A DNA stretch of 61,505 nucleotides from contig CACYHF010000028.1 in the NCBI GenBank assembly GCA_902774155.1, positions 1 through 61,505 of the forward strand. Reading direction: 5' to 3'. This DNA is from an uncultured Bacteroidia bacterium. GTDB taxonomy: Bacteria; Bacteroidota; Bacteroidia; Bacteroidales; UBA932. Under the pieces are notes generated by a model. It had not been told where the DNA came from. It was given only the letters and a program-made list of their open reading frames with translations, and did not search any database. The translations under genes and the position numbers were made by a program. Shown here piece after piece: positions 8,648-18,641 of this stretch (within the stretch, counting starts at the first letter, position 1; each line of letters begins with the position of its first letter).

Positions 8648-10169
8648 ATGGCAGAGTTCAAATACGCGCCCATGTTCCAGCTGGGCCCTGACACAACAGA
8701 GTACTACAAGATTCCCGGTTCTGAAAAGCTTGTGAAGACCATCACGGCAGGAGACAAGACCCTCCTGGAGGTGTCTCCGGAGGCCCTCACCCTGGTGGCC
8801 CAGCAGTCCTTCCACGACTGCCAGTTTATGCTTCGCCGCGCGCACAATGAGCAGGTTGCGGCCATCCTGAAGGACCCTGAGGCCTCCGACAATGACAAAT
8901 ACGTAGCCCTGCAGTTCCTGCGCAATGCGGAAACTTCCGTAAAGGGTGTCCTCCCCTTCTGCCAGGATACCGGCACCGCCATCATCCACGGCGAAAAAGG
9001 ACAGCGCGTCTGGACGGACTTCGAGGACGAGGAAGCCCTGAGCCTGGGCGTTTACAACACCTATACCCGGGAGAATCTCCGTTACAGCCAGAACGCCCCG
9101 CTGGATATGTACAATGAAGTGAACACCAAGTGCAACCTTCCGGCCCAGATAGACATCGAGGCCACCCAGGGCAGTGAATACCGCTTCATTATGGTGGCAA
9201 AGGGCGGCGGCAGCGCCAACAAGACGTACTTCTACCCCATGACCAAGGCCACCATCCAGAACGAAGGCACCCTCATCCCCTTCCTGGTGGAGAAGATGCG
9301 TTCCCTGGGTACGGCAGCCTGCCCGCCCAACCGGCCGCGCTTTCCGTGACATTGATCTGGAGCAGAAACTCCTGGTGGAAGCGCAGAAGATCGGCCTGGG
9401 CGCCCAGTTCGGCGGGAAATACCTGGCCCACGACATCCGCGTGGTCCGTCTTCCCCGTCACGGCGCCAGCTGCCCTATCGGTATGGGCGTGAGCTGCAGC
9501 GCAGACCGCAACATCAAGTCCAAGATCAACGCCGACGGTGTCTGGATCGAGAAAATGGATTCCAACCCCTCAGAGCTTATTCCCGAAGAACTCCGCCGTC
9601 CCGGTGAAGGCCCTAAGGGTATTGAGATAGACCTGGACAAGGGTATCGACGCCGTGCGCGCAGAACTTACCAAATACACCGTGGGCACCCGTGTAAACCT
9701 GAAAGGCACCATCATTGTGGCCCGCGACATCGCCCACGCCAAGCTGAAGGCCCGCCTGGATGCCGGTGAAGGAATGCCGGCCTATTTCAAGGACCACCCC
9801 ATCCTGTATGCCGGCCCGGCCAAAACGCCCGCAGGCTATCCTTGCGGCTCCATGGGCCCCACCACGGCCAACCGTATGGACCCGTACGTGGATGAATTCC
9901 AGGATCACGGCGCTTCCCTGGTCATGATTGCCAAGGGCAACCGTTCCAAGGTGGTCACGGACGCCTGCCAGAAGCACGGCGGCTTCTACCTGGGCACCAT
10001 CGGCGGCGTTGCGGCCGTGCTCTCCCAGAGCAGTATCCGCAGCATCGAATGCGTGGAGTATCCGGAACTGGGCATGGAAGCCATCTGGAAGATTACGGTG
10101 GAAGACTTCCCCGCCTTCATCCTGGTGGACGACAAAGGCAATGACTTCTTCAAAACCATTGGACTTTAA
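8648..10169 (+). CDS. Fumarate hydratase class I, frame-disrupted
   Basis: Iron-sulfur fumarase interconverting fumarate and malate, of the FumA/FumB type. The N-terminal part runs from 8648 to about 9330 ([12 protein letters not shown] near residue 110, SLGTAACPP at its end). The C-terminal part starts near 9337 in another frame ([40 protein letters not shown]) and ends at 10169. About 35-37 residues expected between ACPP and GRAFRD are absent, and the frame changes there. As with aspA, either the gene is broken or the assembly dropped a block of roughly 110 bases. Retained cysteines match the cluster ligands of the family. Confidence 0.87.
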
Positions 10170-10184
10170 CCACAAATTACCGAT

Positions 10185-10343
10185 ATGAAATACGTATGCA
10201 ACATTTGCGGGTACATCTATGATCCCGCTGTGGGCGACCCCGATGGCGGCATCGCCCCTGGAACCGCTTTCGCCGACATCCCCGTGGACTGGGTATGCCC
10301 CGTATGCGGCGTAGGTAAAGACGACTTCTCCCCCGCAGAGTAA
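10185..10343 (+). CDS. Rubredoxin
   Basis: 52 aa. [14 protein letters not shown] and [13 protein letters not shown] carry the two CxxCG knuckles that bind one iron by four cysteines. A small cytoplasmic electron carrier of anaerobes, often used in oxygen or peroxide detoxification. It begins 15 bases after the fumarase stop and probably shares its transcript. Confidence 0.95.
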   Translation: MKYVCNICGYIYDPAVGDPDGGIAPGTAFADIPVDWVCPVCGVGKDDFSPAE

Positions 10344-10365
10344 GAAGAGTAAGAAAAAATATTCT

Positions 10366-10373
10366 TATCTTTG
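10366..10373 (+). promoter_or_regulatory. -7 box of the porin gene
   Basis: TATCTTTG, 6 bases before the ATG at 10380, so the mRNA is probably leaderless. This argues for the ATG and against a TTG start at 10371, which would lie inside the promoter box. Confidence 0.75.
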
Positions 10374-10379
10374 CATTCT

Positions 10380-13037
10380 ATGGCAAAGATATGGAGTGAC
10401 ATTGTGGTGCCCATTGCCGTGGCCACCGCTGTGCTGGCGCAGACCGTGGGGATTGAAGCCTCCCGGGCATCGCGCCTGCATGCGTGGTTCCCTCAGGTTC
10501 AGCGCGATACACTCAAACAGGATACCCTGCGTCGCGATTCGCTGAAGCGTGATTCCCTGAAAGTGGACTCGCTTAAACTGGACTCGCTCAAGCTGGAAGA
10601 AGAATTCGATCTCTTTGCCGAAACGCCCCAGGATACAGTTCCAGCCATTACGGCCCGGGACACGATGAAGGTACCCGACAGTCTCCAGGTCACGGACCCC
10701 TTCCTGTATCAGTGGTACGTAGCCACCAAAGACAGCTATACCCACAAGCTGGTGGTGGACTCCCTGAAGGCCGAAGGCGACACCCTCATCTGGCCCCGCG
10801 TAGACTCCCTTTTCCGGGCCGATTCCACCCTGCAGGCCCAGATTGCCTGGGAGCGTAAGTGGAACGCCATGACCAAGAAGGAGCAGAAACGCTGGACCTA
10901 TGAGCACGTAGAACTTCCCAGGCTCCTGCATCGGCAAGACTCCGTCCTGAAAGCCAAGGACAGTCTCAAGCGCGTGCGGGACAGCATTATCGAAAACACG
11001 CCCCGCATCCTGGAAACCGCCTTCCTGCCGGACTCCCTCTACTACAAGCGTTTTGTCACCTGGCGGCACAACCGCCTGTACAACAGCGTGGAAACCTTCC
11101 AGTGGGACACCACGGCCAATTACCACTTCTACGACTATCCCGTTATGCGCAAGGATGTGGGCGCCACCTGGCTGGGTATGCCGGGCAGCGCCATACAGCC
11201 CTATAACTTCTTCCTTCGCCAGTCGGAAAAGAGCACCAGCTTCTACCAAGGTCTGGAAAGCTGGACCTACACGCCCGACGATATGGTGATGTGGAACACC
11301 AAAACCCCGTACACGGAGTTGGAGTATTACGGCAACATCCTCAAAAGCAGCAGTTTAAGTTCCGATAACTTCCGGGTATTCACCACCCAGAACATCCTTC
11401 CCTCCCTGAACATAGCGTTAGAGATGAAACGCTACGGCGGCGCCGGTACGCTCCAGAACGAGGAAACCAAGAACAATACCTACTTCGTAACCGGCAACTA
11501 TCTGGGAAAAAAATACCTGGCCCACGCCGGCTTCATCTACAACCGGTCCACCCGCCAGGAAAGCGGTGGTATGCAGGACACTCAATGGATCCGGGACACC
11601 ACGGTGGATGTGCGGGAAATTGACGTAAATCTGGCGGCGGCCAGCAACCGCTACAAAAAGATCAGTCTCTTCTACGATCAAAGTTACCGCATCCCCTTCG
11701 ACTTCATCGAGAAACTGCGCCACCGCGGCGATTCCACCTGGGTCCAGGCCGATACCCTGAACACCAACATCACCACCGGCTTTATCGGTACCTCCACGGA
11801 ATACTCCACCTACAGTAAAAAGTATGTGGACAAGACCTCCGCATCCTTGTCGGAATTCTACAACGACGTGTTCAACATCAACCCCAACCAGAGCGCCGAC
11901 TCCCTGCGCACCATGCGCCTTGAAAACCGCCTCTTCGTGCGGCTGCAGCCCTGGAAGGAAGATGCCATCGTCTCCAAGATAGAAGGCGGCATCGGCCACA
12001 AACTGCAGCATTTCTACCTGCAGGATCCCTCGGAAGTCTTGTACAAGCCCGTCAACCACAAGTGGAACAGCGTGTATGCCTATGCCGGTGTGGAAGGCCA
12101 ACTGGGACGCTACCTGGAATGGGACGCCACCGGTCTGTATAACTTTGCCGGACAGGAGTTGAACGACTTTTACGTCAAGGCCAACGCCAAACTGAACGTA
12201 TTCCCCTTCCGGCGGCAGCGCAACAGCCCCATCAGCCTGAAGGCCACCTTCGAGACCCGGCTGCAAACCCCGGACTTTTATCAGCAGCATTTCTACACCA
12301 ACCACTACAGTTGGGAGAACAAATTTACCAAAACGTCCACCACCAAGATTCACGCCACCCTGGATATTCCCAAGTGGCGCCTGCAGGCCCAGGCGGGCTA
12401 TGCCCTCCTGGCCGGACACGTGTATTACGACACCCTGGGTATCGCCCGACAGCACGCTCCCGCTGTGAGTGTGCTCACCGTAGGGTTGCGCAAGGACTTC
12501 GTCTTCGGCCCGGTCCATCTGGAGAATGCGGCTTTGTTCCAGATGTCTTCGCAACCGGACATCCTCCCCCTCCCTACCCTGGCCCTGAACCTGCGCTGGT
12601 ATGCGCAGTTCAATATTGTGGACCCGAAGGTGCTTCAGCTGCAGTTAGGCGTCAATGCCCGCTACACCACGTTGTGGTATGCCCCTTCCTACAATCCGGT
12701 GGCCGGCGTGTTTATGCTGCAGAACCAGGAAACCTACGGCAACTGCCCGGTCTTCGACGTATTCGTCAATATGCAGTGGAAAAAATGCTGCCTGTTCGTG
12801 AAACTGGAGAATGCCGGCAACGGCTGGCCTATGGACCGGCACGACTACTTCACCGCACACAGGTACATCCAGACTGCCCGCGTAATTAAATTGGGTATTT
12901 CCTGGCCCTTCTACCCGCGTTTTGGGGCCCAGAAGACCCTCTCCGAACGGGCCGGAAGCGGTTTCGGCGGCGGCGACAGCAGTGGGGCCGGCGGAGGTGG
13001 CGGTGCCGGCGGAAACCGAAGAACCACCTCCCGATGA
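10380..13037 (+). CDS. Putative porin, large outer-membrane beta-barrel
   Basis: 885 aa. After a hydrophobic N-terminal segment comes a charged stretch of repeated DSLK/DTLR units (about residues 40-75), then long alternating beta-strand sequence (for example SVETFQWDTTANYHFYDYPV and FVTGNYLGKKYLAHAGFIYN) typical of the Bacteroidota putative porin family. The C-terminus is unusual: after KLGISWPFYPRFG the chain continues about 45 residues and ends in a glycine-rich, arginine-containing tail instead of an aromatic strand end. Overlaps the next gene by 4 bases. Transported substrate unknown. Confidence 0.8.
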   Translation: MAKIWSDIVVPIAVATAVLAQTVGIEASRASRLHAWFPQVQRDTLKQDTLRRDSLKRDSLKVDSLKLDSLKLEEEFDLFAETPQDTVPAITARDTMKVPDSLQVTDPFLYQWYVATKDSYTHKLVVDSLKAEGDTLIWPRVDSLFRADSTLQAQIAWERKWNAMTKKEQKRWTYEHVELPRLLHRQDSVLKAKDSLKRVRDSIIENTPRILETAFLPDSLYYKRFVTWRHNRLYNSVETFQWDTTANYHFYDYPVMRKDVGATWLGMPGSAIQPYNFFLRQSEKSTSFYQGLESWTYTPDDMVMWNTKTPYTELEYYGNILKSSSLSSDNFRVFTTQNILPSLNIALEMKRYGGAGTLQNEETKNNTYFVTGNYLGKKYLAHAGFIYNRSTRQESGGMQDTQWIRDTTVDVREIDVNLAAASNRYKKISLFYDQSYRIPFDFIEKLRHRGDSTWVQADTLNTNITTGFIGTSTEYSTYSKKYVDKTSASLSEFYNDVFNINPNQSADSLRTMRLENRLFVRLQPWKEDAIVSKIEGGIGHKLQHFYLQDPSEVLYKPVNHKWNSVYAYAGVEGQLGRYLEWDATGLYNFAGQELNDFYVKANAKLNVFPFRRQRNSPISLKATFETRLQTPDFYQQHFYTNHYSWENKFTKTSTTKIHATLDIPKWRLQAQAGYALLAGHVYYDTLGIARQHAPAVSVLTVGLRKDFVFGPVHLENAALFQMSSQPDILPLPTLALNLRWYAQFNIVDPKVLQLQLGVNARYTTLWYAPSYNPVAGVFMLQNQETYGNCPVFDVFVNMQWKKCCLFVKLENAGNGWPMDRHDYFTAHRYIQTARVIKLGISWPFYPRFGAQKTLSERAGSGFGGGDSSGAGGGGGAGGNRRTTSR

Positions 13038-13639
13038 AACGGCGTAGTCTTCCTTGTATCATCGGCCTTGTGCTGATTCTCCTGATGTTTCCGGCCGGGT
13101 CCCGCCGCACCCAGCCGGAAAAAGCTTTTTTGTCGGACCTTCCCGCTTCGGAGCGAACCTATGTGAAGGTGCCCAAAGCCTTGAACCAGTACGAACCCCT
13201 GCTCAGGCAGTACGCGGAAAAAATCGGCTGGGACTGGCGCCTGCTGGCCGCCATCGTGTACCACGAATCCCGTTTCAACCACGCCGCCCAATCCGGGAAA
13301 GGGGCTACGGGCCTGATGCAGATCAACAGCCCCCGGTATTCGGAAGACACCCTGCTCATTCCGGCCGTGAACCTTTCCATCGGCACGGCTTATCTGCAGA
13401 AACTGGAACAGATGTTTCCTGCCGCCACCCCCTCGGACTCCCTGAAATTCGCCCTGGCCGCCTATAACCTGGGAGACGGCAAAATGAAAAGGATGGTATC
13501 CAAGGCCCGTTCCGCCGGTTTGGACTCAACCCGCTGGGAAGAAGTGTCCCGCCTGCTTCCGGAGGGACATCACACAAGTTCCTATGTGGATAAGGTGATG
13601 GAAACCTATTACCAGTACAGCTGGCAACTTCCGCGTTAG
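13034..13639 (+). CDS. Lytic transglycosylase (SLT domain)
   Basis: 201 aa with an N-terminal hydrophobic signal or anchor. The SLT/lysozyme-like domain shows the catalytic glutamate in AAIVYHESRFNHAAQS and the conserved GATGLMQINSPRY and ALAAYNLGDGKM motifs, as in MltF or MltC C-terminal domains. It would cleave peptidoglycan glycan strands in the periplasm. Its ATG overlaps the porin stop, so the two genes are probably co-translated. Confidence 0.9.
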   Translation: MKRRSLPCIIGLVLILLMFPAGSRRTQPEKAFLSDLPASERTYVKVPKALNQYEPLLRQYAEKIGWDWRLLAAIVYHESRFNHAAQSGKGATGLMQINSPRYSEDTLLIPAVNLSIGTAYLQKLEQMFPAATPSDSLKFALAAYNLGDGKMKRMVSKARSAGLDSTRWEEVSRLLPEGHHTSSYVDKVMETYYQYSWQLPR

Positions 13640-14592
13640 CGCTCCGTTTGTTCGTGCGCCTTTTGATATAGTTCCCAGGAATTGAACAGATTCTGCCAAA
13701 CGGCATAGAGCCCGCCCGCCACGGAGGTGACCGGGGTCATATAATTGTATCCCAGCCAAATGAGGAAACCGGTGTTTTTCTGGCCCAGCGCCTGACCGGC
13801 CGTGAGCGATTCCACCCGGGAGCGTCCCATACGCCGGCCCGTAAAAAACTGGAGGAAGCAAGTGAACACCGATACTCCCACGATGCCCGCCACGGCCCCC
13901 CAGCCCAGGCCGCTGTTCAGCAAGGCCCGGGTGGCCAGAATCATGGCCAGCGTAAGTCCTACGCCCCAGATATAAAAGGAATTGGGGGCCCAACGCATAA
14001 GCCTTCGTTGCAGTTTGTGCGTGGTGTAACGGATGAGCCAGGCCACCAGACCGGGCAAGATGAGCACCGGAAACACTTTCCAGGCAATGTGCCCCACATA
14101 GGCCCAGAAACCCATTGTGGCCGATGGATTCACCAGCGGAATCACCAGCGGGATGAGGAAGGTGCCTGCCAGGTTGATGAGGACCACGTAACTCACCGTG
14201 GCGGCCAGGTCCCCGCCCAGTTTGTCCGTGATAACGCCGGCGGCCGACGCCGTAGGGCAGATCATACACAGCATTCCGCACTCCAGCAGCATACGCAGGG
14301 TTCCTTCCGTGACGGCAACCCCTGCCGCCAGCAAAAGGAAAGCGAGGGCCTGCACGGCCAGGGCGCCCAGGTGCCATCGGCTCAATTTGATATCGTGCGG
14401 AGAAATCTTCACGAACTGGAAAAACAGCAGCAGGGCAATCACCACCCGCTGTCCTTCCGACACCAGCGGATGCAGCCAGGGCCCCATTCCATGCAGTGAC
14501 GGAATCGCACGATATAGCAGATACAGGCCGATTCCCAGCACTATGGCGCAGGGAAGCATCCACTCCTGTATCAAGCGGGTAATCCTACGCAT
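13636..14592 (-). CDS. Bile acid:sodium symporter-like (SBF/BASS) transporter
   Basis: 318 aa, about nine hydrophobic helices. The segment GMLCMICPTASAAGVITDKLGG and the later TSVAGGLYAVWQN fit the BASS/SBF-like fold. An inner-membrane, probably Na+-coupled organic anion transporter; substrate not predictable. Tail-to-tail with the transglycosylase (4-base overlap) and 8 bases overlapping the upstream membrane protein gene. Confidence 0.72.
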   Translation of the reverse strand: MRRITRLIQEWMLPCAIVLGIGLYLLYRAIPSLHGMGPWLHPLVSEGQRVVIALLLFFQFVKISPHDIKLSRWHLGALAVQALAFLLLAAGVAVTEGTLRMLLECGMLCMICPTASAAGVITDKLGGDLAATVSYVVLINLAGTFLIPLVIPLVNPSATMGFWAYVGHIAWKVFPVLILPGLVAWLIRYTTHKLQRRLMRWAPNSFYIWGVGLTLAMILATRALLNSGLGWGAVAGIVGVSVFTCFLQFFTGRRMGRSRVESLTAGQALGQKNTGFLIWLGYNYMTPVTSVAGGLYAVWQNLFNSWELYQKAHEQTER

Positions 14593-15265
14593 GCTTGGGA
14601 ATCAGGGGGCCGATGAATCTGTCCAGCCAAGGATCTGTCACGCGCATACAGAGCCCCGTAAGGAAGGCCAGGATGAGCGTGCCTTCGCGAATTACCACGG
14701 TGACACCGTTACCCGTGAACAGACCGAAAGCCGTCCAGGAGAAAAGGACCGTAAGGGCCACCATGGCCACGTCAAAGATCACTTTCATGGTGCCGAAGGG
14801 CGTTTTGGCCACCCGGCTCAGAACGGCTACTATCATATCGCCGGCCAGGATCCAGCTATCCCCTATCACCTCCATCTTAATGCCGATGGCCGTGAGGAAC
14901 ACAGACACCAGGCACAGGAGAATCTGGATCAGATAATGGGTAGAAGGAGCCTCCAGGGCGTCGAAAAGCCAGATGGCGCCGTCGCAGAGATAGCCGAATA
15001 CAAAGGCTGCCGGAATCTGCATCAGATAACGGAGTTTGAACTGCTTTCCCAGCAGAATGGCCTGCAGCAGAATAAAAAACAAATGCGAAATCCAGGTAAA
15101 GGTTCCCACGGAAATGTGGGTCCACCGGAGATTCAGGATTACGGGCGGGCACGACGGCGGGGCAATGCCCAGGTTGGATTTGACGGAAATGCCCACGCCC
15201 AGGGCTATGAGGATGAGTCCCAGGGTGGAAATACTATATCGGATGAGGATATCCTTGAGCTTCAT
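14585..15265 (-). CDS. YczE/YitT-like integral membrane protein
   Basis: About 226 aa with five to six hydrophobic segments. SISTLGLILIALGVGISVKSNLG near the N-terminus and GDMIVAVLSRVAKTPFGTMKVIFDV in the middle match the YczE/YyaS family of uncharacterised membrane proteins. Start taken at MKLKDILI (15265) because the upstream extension would run through the promoter region. Overlaps the BASS-like gene, so the two are likely one transcript. Confidence 0.72.
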   Translation of the reverse strand: MKLKDILIRYSISTLGLILIALGVGISVKSNLGIAPPSCPPVILNLRWTHISVGTFTWISHLFFILLQAILLGKQFKLRYLMQIPAAFVFGYLCDGAIWLFDALEAPSTHYLIQILLCLVSVFLTAIGIKMEVIGDSWILAGDMIVAVLSRVAKTPFGTMKVIFDVAMVALTVLFSWTAFGLFTGNGVTVVIREGTLILAFLTGLCMRVTDPWLDRFIGPLIPKHA

Positions 15266-15305
15266 AAAAATCGCTTTCGAGGGTGCAAATATCCGCATTA
15301 TTGTG

Positions 15306-15313
15306 TAATTTTG
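15306..15313 (+). promoter_or_regulatory. -7 box of the M13 peptidase gene
   Basis: TAATTTTG, 36 bases before the ATG at 15349, fitting TAnnTTTG. Confidence 0.65.
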
Positions 15314-15348
15314 CAAACTGTATTTGAATTCATTAATACACTTTTAAT

Positions 15349-17361
15349 ATGAAAAAATCATTTGTAATGATCCTCTCTCTCCTTGCCCTTGCGGCCTGCG
15401 CCCCCAAGAACGACGGCGTCCCCGCATTGGATATGAATTACCTGGACACCAATACCAGCCCCAAGGTGGATTTCTACCAGTATGCTACCGGTGGTTGGCA
15501 GAAGAACAACCCGCTCCGTCCGGAATTTTCCCGTTACGGCAGCTTCGACGCCCTGCGTGAACAGGCCCAGGAAAACCTGAACGCCCTCTTCGAGAGCATG
15601 ACCACCCTGGAAACCACCCCCGGCAGCGTGGAGCAGAAAATTTCCGACCTCTACAAGATGGCCCTGGACTCCACCACCCGTAACGAACTGGGTGCCAAGC
15701 CCATCCAGCCTTATATCGCAGAAATCCAGGCTGTGGGCTCAAAGGATGAACTGGCCACCCTGCTTGGCAAGATGAACCTCTACGGCGAAGGCGGCTTCTT
15801 TGGCGCCGGCGTGGAGGCCGACCTCACCAACAGCGACATGCAGGTGCTGTACCTGGGCCAGGGCGGCCTGGGCATGGGCGACCGCGACTACTATCTGAAA
15901 GAAGAGAATAAGAAACTGTATGAGGGTTACCGCAACTATCTGGTGAAAGTCCTCACCCTGGCCGGCATCGAGAATCCGGAAGCCGTGGCCGACAAAGATA
16001 TGATTGTGGAAACCGCCATGGCCAAAGTGGCCTGGCCCCGCGAGAAAAACCGCGACATGCAGGCCATCTACAACCCCATGTCCACCCAGCAGATTGTGAA
16101 GGCCTGGCCTGGTCTCCGCTTCAACCTCATCTGCAAGGCCGCCGGCATCGATCCCCAGGACAAGATCATCGTGCAGCAGCCTTCCTATTTTGAGGCCCTG
16201 TCCAAGATGCTGGAGAAGTACAACCTGGAAGACCTGAAGGCCTATCTCCTGTGCCAGTTTGTCTCCAGTTCGGCCAGCTCCCTCTCCGACGATTTCTACA
16301 CCGCCAGCTGGGAGTTCTTCTCCCACCAGATGGCCGGTGCCCAGGAGCAGCAGCCCCGCTGGAAGCGCGCCATGAGCGTTCCCAACGGCATTCTGGGGGA
16401 AGCCGTAGGCGAAATGTATGTAGCCCGCTACTTCCCGGAAAGCTCCAAGCAGAAGATGGTGGCCCTGGTAGAGAACCTGCGCACCGCGCTGGGCCAGCAC
16501 ATCGAGACCCTGGAGTGGATGAGCGATGAAACCAAGGTCAAGGCCCAGGAGAAGCTGGCCGCCTTCACCGTGAAGATCGGCTATCCCGACAAGTGGAAAG
16601 ATTACAGCACCCTGGACATCAACCCTGAAAAGACTTACTATGAGAACCTCCGCAACGCCAGCGCCTGGTATGTGAAGGACAACATGGACAAGCTGGGCAA
16701 GCCCACCGACAAGACCGAATGGGGTATGACGCCGCAGACGGTGAACGCCTATTACAACCCCACCACCAATGAAATCTGCTTCCCGGCCGCCATCCTGCAG
16801 AAGCCGTTCTTCGATCCCGAGGCCGATGAGCCCGTGAACTACGGTGGCATCGGCGTGGTCATCGGCCACGAAATGTCCCACGGCTTTGACGACCAGGGTT
16901 CCATGTTCGATGCCTATGGCAATATGGTGAACTGGTGGACCGCCGAAGACAAGGCAAAATTCGACGCCCTGGGAGACAAGCTGGTGGCCCAGTTCGACGA
17001 AGTGGAAATCGCCCCCGGCGTACACGCCAACGGCCGTTATACCCTGGGTGAGAACATCGGTGACCACGGCGGTCTGTCCATCGCCTTCACCGCTATGGAG
17101 AATGCCGTGGGTGACACCAAAGACCCTATGATCGACGGCTTCACCCGCGCCCAGCGCTTCTACCTGAGCTACGGCGCCATCTGGGCCCAGAACATCCGCG
17201 AAGAGGAAAAGATCCGTCTCACCAACCTGGATGTCCACTCCCTGGCCGTGAACCGCGTAAATGTGTCCGTCAAGAACTTCCAGACCTTCTTCGACGCCTG
17301 GGATATCCAGGAAGGTGATCCCATGTTCCGTCCGGAGGAAGAGCGCGTGCACATTTGGTAG
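15349..17361 (+). CDS. M13 family zinc metallopeptidase, lipoprotein (PepO-like)
   Basis: 670 aa. Lipoprotein signal MKKSFVMILSLLALAAC with the lipid cysteine at residue 17. N-terminal M13 domain, then the C-terminal gluzincin domain with VVIGHEMSHGFDDQG (HExxH) and ENIGDHGG (third zinc ligand region). Length and motifs match neprilysin/PepO peptidases, which cut oligopeptides; here probably on the periplasmic side of an envelope membrane. The gene is intact. Its stop overlaps the next gene start. Confidence 0.93.
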   Translation: MKKSFVMILSLLALAACAPKNDGVPALDMNYLDTNTSPKVDFYQYATGGWQKNNPLRPEFSRYGSFDALREQAQENLNALFESMTTLETTPGSVEQKISDLYKMALDSTTRNELGAKPIQPYIAEIQAVGSKDELATLLGKMNLYGEGGFFGAGVEADLTNSDMQVLYLGQGGLGMGDRDYYLKEENKKLYEGYRNYLVKVLTLAGIENPEAVADKDMIVETAMAKVAWPREKNRDMQAIYNPMSTQQIVKAWPGLRFNLICKAAGIDPQDKIIVQQPSYFEALSKMLEKYNLEDLKAYLLCQFVSSSASSLSDDFYTASWEFFSHQMAGAQEQQPRWKRAMSVPNGILGEAVGEMYVARYFPESSKQKMVALVENLRTALGQHIETLEWMSDETKVKAQEKLAAFTVKIGYPDKWKDYSTLDINPEKTYYENLRNASAWYVKDNMDKLGKPTDKTEWGMTPQTVNAYYNPTTNEICFPAAILQKPFFDPEADEPVNYGGIGVVIGHEMSHGFDDQGSMFDAYGNMVNWWTAEDKAKFDALGDKLVAQFDEVEIAPGVHANGRYTLGENIGDHGGLSIAFTAMENAVGDTKDPMIDGFTRAQRFYLSYGAIWAQNIREEEKIRLTNLDVHSLAVNRVNVSVKNFQTFFDAWDIQEGDPMFRPEEERVHIW

Positions 17362-18500
17362 CGGAGCGCTTCATATCGCGTAAACTGAAATTCCAAGGAA
17401 ACATGGCGGCGGTGGCAATCGCCGTCAGTTTCTTTGTCATTATCATCGCCGTGGCCGTTGGCGCCGGATTCCGGTACAGCATCCGGGAAGGCGTCGCGGC
17501 CATGACGGGTGATGTCCGCATCAGCCCCTTCCTCACCGGTGAGGCTGAGCCCACATCCATGCCCCGCCACCTTCCGTCGGAACAGGCCATCCTGGAGCTG
17601 CCGTCCGTGAAGGAAATCGTTCCCGCCGTGGTACGGGCCGGCATCGTGAAAAGCGGCGAAATCGTACACGGCGTGGTGGTGAAAGGGATTCCCGGTGTGG
17701 CCGAAGAATCCCTGGCCGTCTCCATCCCCCACCGCCTTTCGGAAATCACCGGCGTGGGTGTTGGCGAAGACCTTACCGTCTATTTTGTGGGGGAAAAAGT
17801 GCGGGTACGCAAATTCCATGTCCGCGAGGTGCACCGGGACCTGCTGGAGCTGGACGACAACCTGCTGGTATACGCCCGCCTGGAGGATATGCAACGGCTG
17901 AACGGCTGGACCGAAGACCAGGTTTCCTGCCTGGACATCCGCACACGGGACGGTCTGCTGGAGCAGACCGCCGCCGAAATCGGCAACCTATTGCTGGCCA
18001 GCGGCCATCCGGAGGAGGAAGATCTGTATACAGCGGCATCTTCCCGTATGTACCCCCAGGTATTTGACTGGCTGAACCTCCTGGATTTCAACGTGGTCAT
18101 TATCCTGATCCTCATGACGGTGGTGGCCGGATTCAATATGGTGAGCGGCCTGCTCATTATGCTGCTGCGGAACATTTCCACCGTAGGGACGCTCAAAACG
18201 CTGGGTATGGACGGACGCGCCATCGGCCGGCTCTTTGTCCGGATTGGGGCCGAAGCCGTATTTAAAGGAATGCTGGTGGGAAACGCCCTGGCACTGTTGT
18301 TCTGCCTGATCCAGGGAACCGCGCATCTGATTCCGCTGGACCCGGCCAATTACTTTGTTTCCTGGGTGCCGGTGCACGTAAATCTGCCCCTTATCCTGAT
18401 AGCCGACATCGTGGCCTTCCTGGGCATCCTGGCCCTCCTCTGGCTTCCCTCCCGCGTCATCGCCTCCATCGACCCCGCCCAAACCGTCAAGGCCGATTAG
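17355..18500 (+). CDS. ABC transporter permease, FtsX/LolE-like
   Basis: About 381 aa. One N-terminal membrane helix (MAAVAIAVSFFVIIIAVAVG), a periplasmic MacB-type domain, then three C-terminal helices with NISTVGTLKTLGMDGRAIGR, the FtsX-family cytoplasmic coupling motif. Resembles LolC/LolE permeases that extract lipoproteins from the inner membrane. No ATPase gene adjoins it. The likely start is TTG at 17355, overlapping the M13 stop by 7 bases; a start further in would cut the first helix. Confidence 0.82.
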   Translation: MVAERFISRKLKFQGNMAAVAIAVSFFVIIIAVAVGAGFRYSIREGVAAMTGDVRISPFLTGEAEPTSMPRHLPSEQAILELPSVKEIVPAVVRAGIVKSGEIVHGVVVKGIPGVAEESLAVSIPHRLSEITGVGVGEDLTVYFVGEKVRVRKFHVREVHRDLLELDDNLLVYARLEDMQRLNGWTEDQVSCLDIRTRDGLLEQTAAEIGNLLLASGHPEEEDLYTAASSRMYPQVFDWLNLLDFNVVIILILMTVVAGFNMVSGLLIMLLRNISTVGTLKTLGMDGRAIGRLFVRIGAEAVFKGMLVGNALALLFCLIQGTAHLIPLDPANYFVSWVPVHVNLPLILIADIVAFLGILALLWLPSRVIASIDPAQTVKAD

Positions 18501-18502
18501 CC

Positions 18503-18636
18503 TTGGGCCAGGTCCCCCTGTTTCCGGGCCAGGTCTGATTATGTGTCCGAGACCGCGCCCACATTTTCTTTGTTCTACGCTCTCCAAGGCCGAAAACGTG
18601 GGCCAGGTCTCGACGCTGAAATCGGACCTGGCCCAA
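18503..18636 (+). repeat. REPIN-like element, copy A
   Basis: 134-bp palindromic element bounded by TTGGGCCAGGTCC and its complement. It holds the core GGGCCAGGTC directly at 18505, 18526 and 18600 and inverted at 18625-18634; the last two form a 10-bp hairpin. Same orientation as copy B, opposite to copy C. It fills the gap between the permease and a lipoprotein gene. Confidence 0.88.
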
Positions 18637-18641
18637 GAAGA

